The notes: generated from the sequence alone by a model not told the origin. A DNA stretch of 64,000 bases from Nitrosospira sp. Nsp2 (GCF_003050965.1 NZ_QAOU01000002.1:62001-126000), one strand, 5' to 3'. Positions 1-9,623 are shown, counted from the stretch's first letter. Numbers and translations: made by a program.

Positions 1-656
1 ATGCGGGGCAAGTGGTGGGAGTGTCCGGTTCCCATGCCTTTATTACTGGGTCGGATGGCATGGGGATGAGAAGCCTTGGCACGTTGGGGGGGTATTATAG
101 CGTTGCTCGGGGCATCAACGAGGCCGGACAGGTGGTGGGAGAGTCTAGCACTGGTGAATTTGGCGATTCCCATGCCTTCATCACCGGCCCTGACGGCATG
201 GGAATGAGAGACCTTGGCACGTTAGGCGGGGATAGTGTCGCCCGTGACATCAATGATGCCGGGCAAGTAGTGGGAGAGTCCAATTTCCATGCCTTTATCA
301 CTGGTCCAGATGGCATGGGTATGAAAGACCTTGGCGCGTTGGGCGGTATTTTTCCCTTTAATTCCAGCGAAGCTTTGGGCATCAACGACGCCGGGCAGGT
401 GGTGGGAAGTTCTTACACTGATGAAGATCGTTTATTCCATGCCTTCGTCACCGGTCCTGATGGGGAAGGCATGATGGACCTCAATTTGCTGCTTGATCTG
501 CCTGATGGGCTGGTTCTATCGCAAGCTACTGGCATCAATGACACGGGCCAAGTCATCGCCACCGCATTTATCCCGGAGCCGGACTCGTATCTCGTGTTGC
601 TCGCGGGGTTGGGGCTGGTCGGGTTCATGGCTCGGCGAAAGTGGCGGCCGGCATAA
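1..656 (+). CDS. HAF-repeat PEP-CTERM secreted protein, 5' end cut by window edge
   Basis: The reading frame is open from the window edge and ends in TAA at 654-656, so the N-terminus lies outside. Visible are four HAFITGPDG-type motifs, each followed by a DLGTLGG-like turn and a GINDAGQVVG-type motif. The C-terminus is a PEP-CTERM tail: a PEP motif, a hydrophobic stretch (YLVLLAGLGLVGF) and a basic ARRKWR end. PEP-CTERM tails are known sorting signals cut by an exosortase in bacteria that make exopolysaccharide. The HAF repeat is a named extracellular repeat family of unknown function. Complete paralogues here have seven units, so about two units and the signal peptide are probably missing to the left. 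Confidence 0.9.
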   Translation, partial: AGQVVGVSGSHAFITGSDGMGMRSLGTLGGYYSVARGINEAGQVVGESSTGEFGDSHAFITGPDGMGMRDLGTLGGDSVARDINDAGQVVGESNFHAFITGPDGMGMKDLGALGGIFPFNSSEALGINDAGQVVGSSYTDEDRLFHAFVTGPDGEGMMDLNLLLDLPDGLVLSQATGINDTGQVIATAFIPEPDSYLVLLAGLGLVGFMARRKWRPA

Positions 657-925
657 AAGATATCGAAAAATGGGTAAAGGAAGAGGCGAACAGCGAAGCG
701 CCGCGTCCGAGCGACTTGTTCTTGAGGATAGTTCGTTGGGTGGCTCAATTAAAAGCGGTTGAGCGGAATGGGGGCCTCACCGTTAGAAGCAGGCGACCAA
801 ACGCTGTTGTGCTGGTTGTCGACTGGCCGAAGCGGGGCTCATCCTGCTTGACAACGCAGGCCGGTTGTCTATTCTGAGATCGTGCTTTCCGCTGGGCAGT
901 ACCCCTTCCCGAGGAGTTCTTCATC
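657..925. other. Intergenic region and leader of the second HAF gene
   Basis: No gene is supported here. The last 50 bases resemble the leaders of the HAF genes near 32-36 kb: a CTTT-rich stretch, a GGGCAG element and a GAGGAG ribosome site followed by TTCTTCATC just before the ATG. Confidence 0.5.
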
Positions 926-2032
926 ATGAGAAAAACGCGCGGCTTTAACGTCGGAAGCTTTATTCTCGCTGCAACCTTGTTCGCTGGGCCCGGTTTTATT
1001 GCTCATGCCGCTGCGCAGGAACGCTCCTACCTTATCGATCTCAATAGCAGGACGGTGACCGAACTCGGAGATCTGGGGGGCGGTTTCACCAGGGCCTACG
1101 GCCTTAACGATTCTGGACAGGTAGTAGGAAGTTCCAACACGTCTGCCGGCACGCAACGCGCTTTTATCACCGGCCCAGATGGCGTGGGCATGACTGATCT
1201 CGGTACCCCAAGCGCGAATTCGAGGAGCCAAGCTTATGGCATCAATAATGCGGGCCAGGTGGTTGGATTTTCGGCCACGCCCGAAGGCGCTCCCCGTGCT
1301 TTCATGACCGGGCCCGGCGGGATGGGTATAAGGGATCTTTTCGGGGGCGTTGCTCAGGACATCAACGCGGCTGGGCAGGTCGTCGGCGGAACCGGCGATG
1401 ATTTTCATGCTTTTATCACTGGCCCGAATGGCATCGGCGTGAAAGATCTAGGATACCTGGAGGGAAATTACAGCGTGGCTTTTGGTGTCAATGATCGTGG
1501 CGAGGTGGTCGGGTGGACACCGGTGTCAGGGAATTCACACGCTTTTATCACCGACCCGGGTGGCGCGAATATGAGAGACCTTGGGACTTTGGGCGGAAGC
1601 TTTAGCCACGCTAATGCTATCAACGGTGCGGGGCAGGTCGTAGGATTTTCCTCAAAAGACGATTCGGGTCAGGGAGGGTTTGCTTTCATCACTGGCCCCG
1701 GCGGGGTGGGGATGAGGGACTTGGGCACCCTGGGGCGCAATTCCAGTGTGGCTAATGACATCAACGAAGCCGGGCAAGTGGTGGGATTTTCCGCTACCTC
1801 CATCGATGGCCTTGACCACGCTTTTATCATCAATCCTGATGGTACTGGCATGATCGACCTGAATTCGCTCGTGGACGTGCCGGGCGGCGCTATTCTCACC
1901 CGAGCCATGGATATTAATAACATGGGCCAGGTAATCGCGCTGGGTATTCCCGAACCGGAATCCTATGTCATGTTGCTTGCGGGGCTCTTCATGATCGCGT
2001 TAATGGGACGGCGAACGTCGATGCACGCGTAA
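926..2032 (+). CDS. HAF-repeat PEP-CTERM secreted protein
   Basis: This is a complete 368-residue protein. Residues 1 to about 31 are a signal peptide ending near AHAAAQ. The body has one N-terminal unit (SYLIDLNSRTVTELG) and six HAFITGPDG-like motifs, with seven GINDAGQVVG-type motifs in alternation. The last unit runs into a DLNSLVDVPGG block and a PEP-CTERM tail with PEPESYVMLLAG and a terminal RR cluster. It is expected to be exported and processed by an exosortase. The start has a strong GAGGAG site. It is more diverged from the 31-38 kb paralogues than those are from each other. Function is unknown. Confidence 0.93.
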   Translation: MRKTRGFNVGSFILAATLFAGPGFIAHAAAQERSYLIDLNSRTVTELGDLGGGFTRAYGLNDSGQVVGSSNTSAGTQRAFITGPDGVGMTDLGTPSANSRSQAYGINNAGQVVGFSATPEGAPRAFMTGPGGMGIRDLFGGVAQDINAAGQVVGGTGDDFHAFITGPNGIGVKDLGYLEGNYSVAFGVNDRGEVVGWTPVSGNSHAFITDPGGANMRDLGTLGGSFSHANAINGAGQVVGFSSKDDSGQGGFAFITGPGGVGMRDLGTLGRNSSVANDINEAGQVVGFSATSIDGLDHAFIINPDGTGMIDLNSLVDVPGGAILTRAMDINNMGQVIALGIPEPESYVMLLAGLFMIALMGRRTSMHA

Positions 2033-2126
2033 ACGCGGTGGGAAGTTGAGATGGTTCCGGTGAGTGAAGCCGGGGCGGCGCCGTGCCCTTTGCTATTGAC
2101 CGATGGGCCGAGCTCGAAAGGTACGA

Positions 2127-2453
2127 TCAATCCGGCAGAAACCCATACTCGACCGGAAATTTGACATAAAACAGGTCTATAGCTTCCGTTTCCAGCAAGT
2201 CGAGGAAAAGCGCGGCATCATCTTCGGTCAGGATAAAACTTACTTCCACCGGGAGGTCCGCCGCGAGTTCGAGAAAAGTTGCTTCATGCAGCGTGCCGTG
2301 GCGCCCGAAACCGGCCACGGCACGCATCGCCGTGCCCCCCTCCAGGCCGAACTTGCGCCCACGCTCAAGCAGCCATTCGAACATCAGAATGCCCTTGTGT
2401 TCGCGGTATTCGCTTACGTAGAACTTCAGGTATGTTCCGTGTGCGGTTTGCAT
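2127..2453 (-). CDS. DUF190 family protein
   Basis: The 108-residue product starts MQTAHGTYLKFYVSEY and contains the family's typical pattern: a first strand with a Y-x-x-E-x-x-x-H stretch, a GLEGGTAMRAVAGFG loop and a hydrophobic C-terminal strand. DUF190 proteins have a PII-like fold and are presumed regulatory. A longer frame runs upstream to 2540 but overlaps the aldolase 3' end, so the ATG at 2453 is preferred. The gene lies 37 bases downstream of the aldolase on the same strand and is probably co-transcribed. The functional link to aldolase is unknown. Confidence 0.85.
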   Translation of the reverse strand: MQTAHGTYLKFYVSEYREHKGILMFEWLLERGRKFGLEGGTAMRAVAGFGRHGTLHEATFLELAADLPVEVSFILTEDDAALFLDLLETEAIDLFYVKFPVEYGFLPD

Positions 2454-2490
2454 TGTCCCATCGGCTTTTACGGTCGGGGTGAATGCCGGT

Positions 2491-3510
2491 TCAGGCAGTT
2501 TCCATCGCGCGGCTGTATATGCCTTCGCGAGCCAGGCCATTCAGCTGGCAACGCTTGGAGAAGGCACGCTGCGCAGCGGCAACGTTTTCGTCCCGTCCCC
2601 GCCAGGTGGAGAGAACCGGCTCCTGCAGCGCGCGGCCATAGGAGAAACTGAGCTGCCATGGGTGTTCCCCCATCGCGTTCATGGCGTTGAGATGGTCGGT
2701 CGCATCCTCGGGGGTCTGGCCGCCCGACAGGAAGACAATGCCAGTCACCGCTGCCGGGACGTAGCGCCGCATGCAGCGCACTGTGGCCTCTGCAACCTCG
2801 GGAACGCTGGCCTGCTGCGGGCACTTCTTCCCTGGAAGCACCATGTTCGGCTTGAGCAGCATGCCTTCGAAGAGGATTCCGTGAGCATCAAGTTCGGCGA
2901 AGACGCATTCAAGCACTTGCGAGGTGACCGCTTCGCATCGCTCGATGCCATGGGCGCCGTCCATGAGCACTTCGGGTTCGACGATCGGCACCAGGTCGAT
3001 TTCCTGGCACAGGGCTGCATAACGCGCCAGGGCATGGGCATTGGCGTGGATGGCGCAGGCGGACGGTACGTCACGTTCGTCGATGTCGATGACCGCCCGC
3101 CATTTGGCGAACCTCGCCCCGAGCTGCTTATACTCGGCAAGGCGGTCGCGCAGGCCATCCAGTCCTTCGGTCACTTTGTTGCCGGGTTGCAATGCGAGCG
3201 GCTTCGCGCCTTTATCCACCTTGATCCCGGGCAGGATGCCCCGGTTCCAGAGAAGTTTCGGGAAGGGCGTGCCATCGCTGGCGCTCTGTCGTAGCGTTTC
3301 GTCATAAAGTATGACGCCGCTGATATAACGTTCGATGCCTTCGGTGGTGAAAAGTATTTCGCGATACCGCCGGCGGGTTTCTTCGGTCGATTCCACCCCG
3401 ATCGGTTCGAAGCGCTTCTTGATGGTCGGACCGCTTTCATCCGCCGCCAGAATCCCTTTCGGCGGCGCGACGATTTGTTCAGCCGTTGACCTGAGTTCAT
3501 GGATATTCAT
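2491..3510 (-). CDS. fba: Class I fructose-bisphosphate aldolase
   Basis: The 339-residue protein begins MNIHELRSTAEQIVAPPKG, followed by the ILAADES segment that is diagnostic of class I aldolases. Further signatures are the LPGIKVDKG segment, the WRAVIDI strand, VPIVEPEVL, the GMLLKPNMVLPG lysine region expected to form the Schiff base, and a C-terminal GIVFLSGGQ phosphate-binding loop. It cleaves fructose 1,6-bisphosphate to two triose phosphates in the cytoplasm; in an autotroph it would also serve gluconeogenesis and the Calvin cycle. The ATG at 3510 is preceded by a strong AGGAGG site. The open frame extends to 3714 but that extension is not aldolase-like. Confidence 0.95.
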   Translation of the reverse strand: MNIHELRSTAEQIVAPPKGILAADESGPTIKKRFEPIGVESTEETRRRYREILFTTEGIERYISGVILYDETLRQSASDGTPFPKLLWNRGILPGIKVDKGAKPLALQPGNKVTEGLDGLRDRLAEYKQLGARFAKWRAVIDIDERDVPSACAIHANAHALARYAALCQEIDLVPIVEPEVLMDGAHGIERCEAVTSQVLECVFAELDAHGILFEGMLLKPNMVLPGKKCPQQASVPEVAEATVRCMRRYVPAAVTGIVFLSGGQTPEDATDHLNAMNAMGEHPWQLSFSYGRALQEPVLSTWRGRDENVAAAQRAFSKRCQLNGLAREGIYSRAMETA

Positions 3511-3742
3511 TGGCTTATCCTCCTCTTGACCCGCCCCATTGTATATTTCCGGAAGATGGCAGCATGGCGATGGATTGAATCCGGCCATCGCAGCCGCTCC
3601 TGATCGTTGTCCGCTCTGGGGTGGAGAAAGCAGGCAGCGGCCGATAGAGTCAATATAGACCAAGCACCGGTCGCATGCCCAGACTTGCGGGCAATCAACA
3701 GGGGACCCCGACACGCGGCCCTGCAGTCGGGCGCAGTGCTGT

Positions 3743-5905
3743 TTAAGGCGTTCGAGGCCCGTCGAACAGGCCCATCAGCCATAGGAGAATAATGGCAACG
3801 ACGACCCCGGCGATGATGACATAGTACGGCCACACCGGTTTCTTGTCGGCGTAGGGATCGGTCAGGGAGCGATGCGAGCCTTCCGGCAGGCGGGCGAGCT
3901 TAGTCAGGGAGGTGCCGAAGGAGATGTTGATGAGCGCCCTCGAATTGATCGCCCAGCCATTTGCGTCCAGCACGGGGCCAAGGTTGCGTTTTTTCAATTT
4001 GAACCATGCAATGATCATTGCCGGACCGGAAATGATGAGGATGACGCCGAGGATGGCCAGCGGAATCTGCCAGAATTTCAACCCCAGTATTCCGCCGACA
4101 ATGGATGCGAGCACACCGCCGATGGCGCCGAGTGCCAGCCCGATCGCGGCAAAAATACCGGCGAATTTGCCCACATCGAAAGGTGGCTTCGGCGGTGGCG
4201 GGGGAGCGCCCGCCACCACAGGCGTGCTGGTGGCGACGGCGGTCTGGATGAGCTTTGCATCCGCCGCCGCGGCCCTGGCTGCGGCGAGCTTCTGTAACTG
4301 ATCGTTGACGAACCTGATCAGTTTTTTATACGGCGACCAGAACGCCTGCCGGATACTGATGGGGTGGTCGACAATGCGCACGATGGAAGCGTCCCAGTCA
4401 TTGCCCTTGCGATCATAGAAAATTCCGTTGCGGCCCACCATGAGAAAGTCCGAATCGCCGGCGGTAAAGGCAGCAGCGATGCTCATTTTCTCCGCGCCGC
4501 CATTGCGCACGCAATCGCAATACGCGAGGTACAAGCCACTCATATTGGCAAATTCCGCGTGCTTGGCGATATCCTCGACCCGTACGCAGAGATCGCAACT
4601 GCGGCCGTCGAGATAAAGGGTTCCCAGCTGGAATATCGCCTTCTCCCGTCCGGTGTAAAAGCTGCGGAACGATACGAAGTTATTCACCAGCTTGTACAGA
4701 TCGCGGCGGTAGCGCAGCAGCCGTTCCATCGAGTGGGTTGCCTTTACCTCGGTTTCCACCGATTTATCCAGTCCGATCAACCCATCGATCGCGTCCCGAT
4801 GGTCGCTGGCCGCGATCTCGCGCAGACGCGCCAGGCCCAGCTGCTCGACGCTGCCCGCGGGCTTGGCCGCCTGCCATGCCTCGAATGGCTCAAATCGGGC
4901 GCAAAGCGTTGCCCACTCCGACCTCGACAGGCTTTCCTTTTTGCCGAACAGGGGAATGATGACGAGTTGTCGCAACGCTTCGATCGGTTTTTGCCACGCT
5001 GGGTTGATGCCGGCAACCAACGGCAGGGGTTTGTCCGGCTCCACTGTCGCCAGAGGGAAATTGGCGATATCGCTGCTATCCGTGGACAGCGTTTGGGCCG
5101 CAATGCCCTGGTAATCTTCCACGGATCGGCTGAGCGGCACGGCAGCGCGTACGTCGTAAGCAGCCAGGCTACAGCGTGTGAAGTAGTCGCTGATTTTTTC
5201 CTTTACCGCGTGAAACGCATCCGCCGCGGCGCTGGTCTTTTCCCCAACGAAACGGATATTTGCGTCCCCGTCCGCTTTGGCCTGCCAACCGAGGTAGGCG
5301 GCAACTTCCGCGAAAAATGCATCGCTCATTTCCTGGTTGACGCCGGGCTCTCCGCTCAGGTCGACTGCCGGCCCGAGGCATTTGATCATGTCCAGGACCG
5401 TTGCGCGCACGTCCTCGTCGGCAATGCGCGCGGCGGAAATGATGCCATCGCCGTTGAATTCCAGCCCGGCGACGAATTTTTCGATATCAGCCATGTCCGC
5501 CATGGAAATGGTGGCGGCATTGGGTTTGCCCAGATTTTTCAGGATGTAGTGCGCCGAAGCCAGCACCTGCCGGCCTTCCTGGGTGCTATCGTTTATTTCC
5601 GAAAGCGCCAGGCTATCTCCGCCTTGCACCAGCAGATCGGGGTTTCTCAGCAAGCCGCCTGCCCAGCCAATCGCACCCAGCACTTCGTTTGCATGCACGC
5701 GCGCATCATCATCAGTGTCGATCAGGTCAAGCGTCCTGGTATCGAATTCTATGCCCCTTGTCGGGCAGCTCAGCGCCACCCATAGCTTCTGATCCAGCTC
5801 TTTTAATGCCAGCAAGTCGGCGCCGGTATCGATCTGCACCTGGTCGAAACCACCGGCGCGGAAAAAATTCCATGCGTGTGGGGGTAGGAGTGAGGGCGTG
5901 GCCAT
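3743..5905 (-). CDS. Large uncharacterised membrane protein with EF-hand-like motifs
   Basis: The 720-residue product matches no family I can name with confidence. Residues 63-74 (DTDDDARVHANE) fit the EF-hand calcium loop, with acidic residues at positions 1, 3, 5 and 12 but alanine in place of the usual glycine. Residues 151-160 (NGDGIISAAR) look like the core of a second loop without the final glutamate. Two hydrophobic blocks lie near the C-terminus: one at about 590-650, rich in Gly and Ala and possibly two spans, and one at about 693-715. The bulk, residues 1-580, is soluble and mixed alpha in composition. The start has an AAGAAGGA ribosome site. It is a single gene with no close partner. 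Confidence 0.8.
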   Translation of the reverse strand: MATPSLLPPHAWNFFRAGGFDQVQIDTGADLLALKELDQKLWVALSCPTRGIEFDTRTLDLIDTDDDARVHANEVLGAIGWAGGLLRNPDLLVQGGDSLALSEINDSTQEGRQVLASAHYILKNLGKPNAATISMADMADIEKFVAGLEFNGDGIISAARIADEDVRATVLDMIKCLGPAVDLSGEPGVNQEMSDAFFAEVAAYLGWQAKADGDANIRFVGEKTSAAADAFHAVKEKISDYFTRCSLAAYDVRAAVPLSRSVEDYQGIAAQTLSTDSSDIANFPLATVEPDKPLPLVAGINPAWQKPIEALRQLVIIPLFGKKESLSRSEWATLCARFEPFEAWQAAKPAGSVEQLGLARLREIAASDHRDAIDGLIGLDKSVETEVKATHSMERLLRYRRDLYKLVNNFVSFRSFYTGREKAIFQLGTLYLDGRSCDLCVRVEDIAKHAEFANMSGLYLAYCDCVRNGGAEKMSIAAAFTAGDSDFLMVGRNGIFYDRKGNDWDASIVRIVDHPISIRQAFWSPYKKLIRFVNDQLQKLAAARAAAADAKLIQTAVATSTPVVAGAPPPPPKPPFDVGKFAGIFAAIGLALGAIGGVLASIVGGILGLKFWQIPLAILGVILIISGPAMIIAWFKLKKRNLGPVLDANGWAINSRALINISFGTSLTKLARLPEGSHRSLTDPYADKKPVWPYYVIIAGVVVAIILLWLMGLFDGPRTP

Positions 5906-6168
5906 GATTTATCCTTCTTTTTTATTGATTATGCCAAACAGCGCTTGTTTCCGCCGCTTCTTGTCACGCAGTCCTGGAATAATCCCGGATGCGCCAATTC
6001 CCTAGCCCGACGCTGACGCTGGGGTTTGAAAAGGTCCAGGTAAAGCCTGCGGTGATACCGGTTATGCCATTATGGACGTGCCCGGCATTCCTGTTTTATA
6101 GATGCAGCGCGCGAGTATTGCAAGCAGGCGATAAAGACCTGATGGACGAGCAGAGTCAGGGAGCAACG

Positions 6169-8310
6169 TCAAGGTACGGAGGGAACCGGCGGTGCTTGCT
6201 TCACTCCGGGCCCGGTGAATCCCTTGAATCCCAGTCTTGTGAGCGTTTTCACCTCTGCTTCGGTCTGGACACCGCCGGCAATGACCATGATACCGTTGCC
6301 GCGAGCCAGGGTGCATAACCCTTTCAGGAATTTCTGATTGCTCTTGTTCTGATTGATGCCGTGCACAAAGCTGGGATCGACCTTCAGATAATGCAGGCCC
6401 AGGCCGGTCAACTGCCCAAACTCATCCCGGTGGTGGCCGAAGTGCTCGATGCCGGTGCGGCATCCGAGTTCCCGGAAGATCTGGCAAAAATCCCGCAACG
6501 CTTCAATATTCCCGAACGCCCCCTGCTCCGGCACCTCGACCCAGAGGCGCGAGCACAGGCCGGAGTGCTGGCGCAGCAACTCTACGAGCCTGTCGCGATC
6601 ATCCCGGGCGGCGACCGATTCGATGCACAGGTTGATCGCCAGGTCGTCTGTGCTCGACTCCAGCAGCTGGAGCGCGTGACGGATGACCGTCAGGTCGAGC
6701 GCGCCGGTCAGGTTGAGGCGCGCCGCAATAGTGATGAAATCGCTTGCGTCAAGCCAGCCCCCATCAGGCTGGGCTTGCATGCGCACGAAGGCTTCCTGGT
6801 GCAACACGGCACCAGCGGCGCCAGCCACGGGAAAGAGAACCAGTTTAAAGCGATCCTGGGCGAGCGCCTCGCCGAAGATATCGCGCCAGTTGCTGATATC
6901 GCGAGCAGGTGCGGCTGCGGATAAGGGATTGCTGATATGCCAGGCATTGGCGCCCGCTCGCTCGGCCGTCGCCAGCGCGCTGTCTGCCTTGGCGAGAAGG
7001 TCACCCAGTTTATCCCCCCGATGATAATGAATGGCGCCGATGTGGTAGAGGTTGGCTGAGTCAGGGCTAAGCTGAGACGATAGCGCGGCGAGCTCGCCCA
7101 TCAACCGGTTCGCGAATTCCGTTGCATCCTCCATATGCGGGACGATAAGGGCGAAATCCGAGCCGTTCAGGCGCGCTGCGAGGCGACCGGCGGGCTCGCC
7201 ACCCCCTTCGCCGGCAATCCTGCTGACGAGATCGCCTATCTGCCGCAGCAGCCTGTTTGCCTGTCTGTAGCCAAGCTTCTGGTTGATCTGCTCCAGCCCA
7301 TGCAGGCGTATGAGGAAGAGTACGCCGCCTGCTGCCTCATCCGGAATGACTGGGGTGGTACCCGTGTTCGCGGCAGAAACGGGATGCCCGCCATCGCTCG
7401 CCGGAGCTTCTTCGCCAGTTGCGCCATTAGCCCCACTGCCTGCACTGATGCTTTCGCCACCGGCAGCAGGCACGGTATCAGCATCGCCCTGCGTCTGCGG
7501 AGCCTGCTGACTCTGCGCCTCTGGCCCGGTCTCATCAACATCCAGCAATTTACCGAACCGGTCCATGAAATACTCGCGCGTGGAGAGTCCGGTGATGGGG
7601 TCGTGGTTGATCTGCTGCTGAAACGCGTCCAGCCGCAAGGCTTCCTCAAGGGTTCTGTTGTGCAGACGTCTTACCAGGTCGTTCATGGCGCGTGCGATAG
7701 TACGCAGCTCGGCAATCCGCGGTTCGGAGACGGTGAGAAAGCTCCGGTCAAGAATGGCCTCGGACTGGGCAACCATCGCGGCCAGCGGCTTATTGATACG
7801 TTGCAGTATCAGCATGCCGATAAATCCGCAGAGGATGCCGGCAGCCAGAAACCAGCGCAGCAGGGTTTCGGTCTGCTCCCATAGGGCCTGATGGGCGAGA
7901 CTGGCGCTGCTCACGACTTTTATCACACCAAAATTGATCCAGCTATCGGGAATCTGGGCCAGTCCCGCGGGGGCGCTGATGGGGAAGAGTTCGACGAACC
8001 AATCCGGAACACCGGTCGCTACCGGGTTCGCCACCCGTTCGATGATGACCTTGCCATCTGGGGACGTGATTGAAATCGTCGCGTACTGGCCGCTGCTGAA
8101 GAATGCGTCGATCTGCAGGCCGACAGTGACCGGGTCTTTCCCCAGACGGGAAATGGAGTGAGCGAGGGCATTGGCGGTATCGACATTTTTTCGGTGCAAC
8201 TCCTGCTCCAGATAGCGGTGGGTGCTGAGCAGGCTTACCGAAATACTCCCGGAAAAACTTGTCAGCGTAACCAGAATGACGGCCAGCCAGAGTTGTCGAA
8301 AAAGTGACAT
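6169..8310 (-). CDS. LapD-like c-di-GMP receptor with degenerate GGDEF and EAL domains
   Basis: The 713-residue protein starts MSLFRQLWLAVILVTLTSF, typical of the LapD/MoxY N-terminal module: TM1 at about 7-28, a periplasmic domain, TM2 at about 151-171 and HAMP to about 215. The GGDEF domain (about 230-460) has NGSDF at 382-386 in place of GGDEF. The EAL domain (about 475-700) has EAF at 506-508, EHFG in place of DDFG, and IAGGV in place of VAEGV, while K643 is kept. It is therefore expected to bind c-di-GMP rather than make or degrade it. In Pseudomonas LapD controls the periplasmic protease LapG; no lapG is visible here. Residues 259-327 are a low-complexity A/G/S/P/Q/E insertion within the GGDEF domain. 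Confidence 0.88.
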   Translation of the reverse strand: MSLFRQLWLAVILVTLTSFSGSISVSLLSTHRYLEQELHRKNVDTANALAHSISRLGKDPVTVGLQIDAFFSSGQYATISITSPDGKVIIERVANPVATGVPDWFVELFPISAPAGLAQIPDSWINFGVIKVVSSASLAHQALWEQTETLLRWFLAAGILCGFIGMLILQRINKPLAAMVAQSEAILDRSFLTVSEPRIAELRTIARAMNDLVRRLHNRTLEEALRLDAFQQQINHDPITGLSTREYFMDRFGKLLDVDETGPEAQSQQAPQTQGDADTVPAAGGESISAGSGANGATGEEAPASDGGHPVSAANTGTTPVIPDEAAGGVLFLIRLHGLEQINQKLGYRQANRLLRQIGDLVSRIAGEGGGEPAGRLAARLNGSDFALIVPHMEDATEFANRLMGELAALSSQLSPDSANLYHIGAIHYHRGDKLGDLLAKADSALATAERAGANAWHISNPLSAAAPARDISNWRDIFGEALAQDRFKLVLFPVAGAAGAVLHQEAFVRMQAQPDGGWLDASDFITIAARLNLTGALDLTVIRHALQLLESSTDDLAINLCIESVAARDDRDRLVELLRQHSGLCSRLWVEVPEQGAFGNIEALRDFCQIFRELGCRTGIEHFGHHRDEFGQLTGLGLHYLKVDPSFVHGINQNKSNQKFLKGLCTLARGNGIMVIAGGVQTEAEVKTLTRLGFKGFTGPGVKQAPPVPSVP

Positions 8311-8434
8311 TGCAACGCCTGATGTTAGGGAAGCGATAAATATACCGACGACCGCGAGACCTCCGCATTGCCGAACAGAATGCGCGAAAGGCGACGAGCG
8401 GATGCGAGCCCGCGGGCGGAGCAGCATCTTCGGA

Positions 8435-8461
8435 GGAAGGTGCCCGCCGGGGGCACCTTCC
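8435..8461. other. Strong hairpin between divergent genes
   Basis: A perfect 11-bp stem (GGAAGGTGCCC at 8435-8445 with its complement at 8451-8461) closes a 5-base loop. It lies between the start of the LapD-like gene and the start of the HDAC-like gene, which diverge. A simple end-of-gene terminator role therefore does not fit. A T-rich run follows at about 8510-8526. Confidence 0.7.
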
Positions 8462-8690
8462 CGCCATCCCTGGGGAGATCGCAGACCGAGTCAGGGATCC
8501 TGCTCGCGCGCCTTTTCTTTTTTTCTGATTCTACCTGCAACGCGCACGCGGCGGGCCGATTTAGAAATTGCACTCGAGATTATCACGGACTGGACGGTGG
8601 TTCAATTTCAGAGGAAGATCGAGCGCGAGAACAACATCCGCCCGGGTGAGCTCAATGTCAGCCCACGGGTCTGCCGCCTGAAAAACATCG

Positions 8691-9623
8691 ATGCGTACCG
8701 CTTTCATCTCGCACCCCGACTGCCTGTTGCACGAATGCGGTCCATATCATCCTGAATCCCCGGCCCGGCTACAGGCCATAGAGGATGAACTGCTGGCATG
8801 CGGCCTTATGCCGCAACTGGAACGTCATCTTGCGCCGCTGGCAGCTCTCGAGCAACTGCAGCGCGTGCACGCACCCGGTTACATCAAAATGCTGGAGGCA
8901 GCAAGCCTGCGCGCATCTGCAACCGGCGGGGCATATCTCGATCCTGACACCGCGATGAACCGCCATTCCATGAAGGCGGCGTTGCGAGCGGCGGGCGCGG
9001 TCGTGCTCGCAACGGACCTCGTAGTGCAAAAGAAGGCGGATAACGCGTTTTGCAGCATCCGTCCCCCGGGCCATCATGCGCAACGCAGCCAGGCCATGGG
9101 CTTTTGCTTTATCAACAATGTCGCGGTCGGAGTGGCGCACGCCCTGGAGGCACATAAGCTGGAGCGCGTCGCTGTGGCTGACTTCGACGTGCATCACGGC
9201 AACGGCACCGAAGATATTTTTCGGGACGATGCGCGGGTCATGATGGTTTCCACATTCCAGCACCCCTTCTATCCCTACCAGGGCCTCGAGGGGCGCTCCG
9301 ACCGAATGGTCAATATCCCGCTGCCGGCTGGCGCCGGGGGCGAGCTGTTTCGCGCCGCCGTGCGTGAGTTCTGGTTGCCCGCGCTGGAGCGCTTCCGGCC
9401 GCAAATGCTGTTTGTCTCGGCCGGCTTTGACGCGCATAGAGACGATGATCTTTCTTCGTTGAATCTTGTGGAAGAGGATTACGCCTGGGTAACCCGGATA
9501 ATACGGGAAGTTGCCAGCCGCTTTGCCGGTGATCGGGTGGTATCGGTTCTCGAGGGCGGCTATCACCTGAAGGCGCTGCGACGGAGCGTGGCGGCTCATC
9601 TGCAGGCCCTGAATGCTCCATGA
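8691..9623 (+). CDS. Histone deacetylase family amidohydrolase
   Basis: The 310-residue protein carries the full class II-type HDAC signature: HPESPARL near the N-terminus, RPPGHHA (tandem active-site histidines), GFCFINNVAVG, ADFDVHHGNGT (zinc-ligand aspartate and histidine) and FVSAGFDAHRDD (second aspartate ligand). The C-terminus has the expected VLEGGYHL motif. Bacterial members deacetylate acetylpolyamines, acetoin-related substrates or acetyl-lysine; the substrate here cannot be told from sequence. It is a cytoplasmic, zinc-dependent, single-gene unit, divergent from the LapD-like gene. The ribosome site before the ATG at 8691 is weak. Confidence 0.92.
   Translation: MRTAFISHPDCLLHECGPYHPESPARLQAIEDELLACGLMPQLERHLAPLAALEQLQRVHAPGYIKMLEAASLRASATGGAYLDPDTAMNRHSMKAALRAAGAVVLATDLVVQKKADNAFCSIRPPGHHAQRSQAMGFCFINNVAVGVAHALEAHKLERVAVADFDVHHGNGTEDIFRDDARVMMVSTFQHPFYPYQGLEGRSDRMVNIPLPAGAGGELFRAAVREFWLPALERFRPQMLFVSAGFDAHRDDDLSSLNLVEEDYAWVTRIIREVASRFAGDRVVSVLEGGYHLKALRRSVAAHLQALNAP

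Noticed and set aside
2103-3294. Plus-strand frames over the DUF190 and aldolase genes
   Set aside because: Both minus-strand genes have clear family signatures; the plus frames have none.
4364-5785. Plus-strand open frame of 473 codons
   Set aside because: It is the complement of the EF-hand-like gene, which has a ribosome site, motifs and membrane spans in its own frame.
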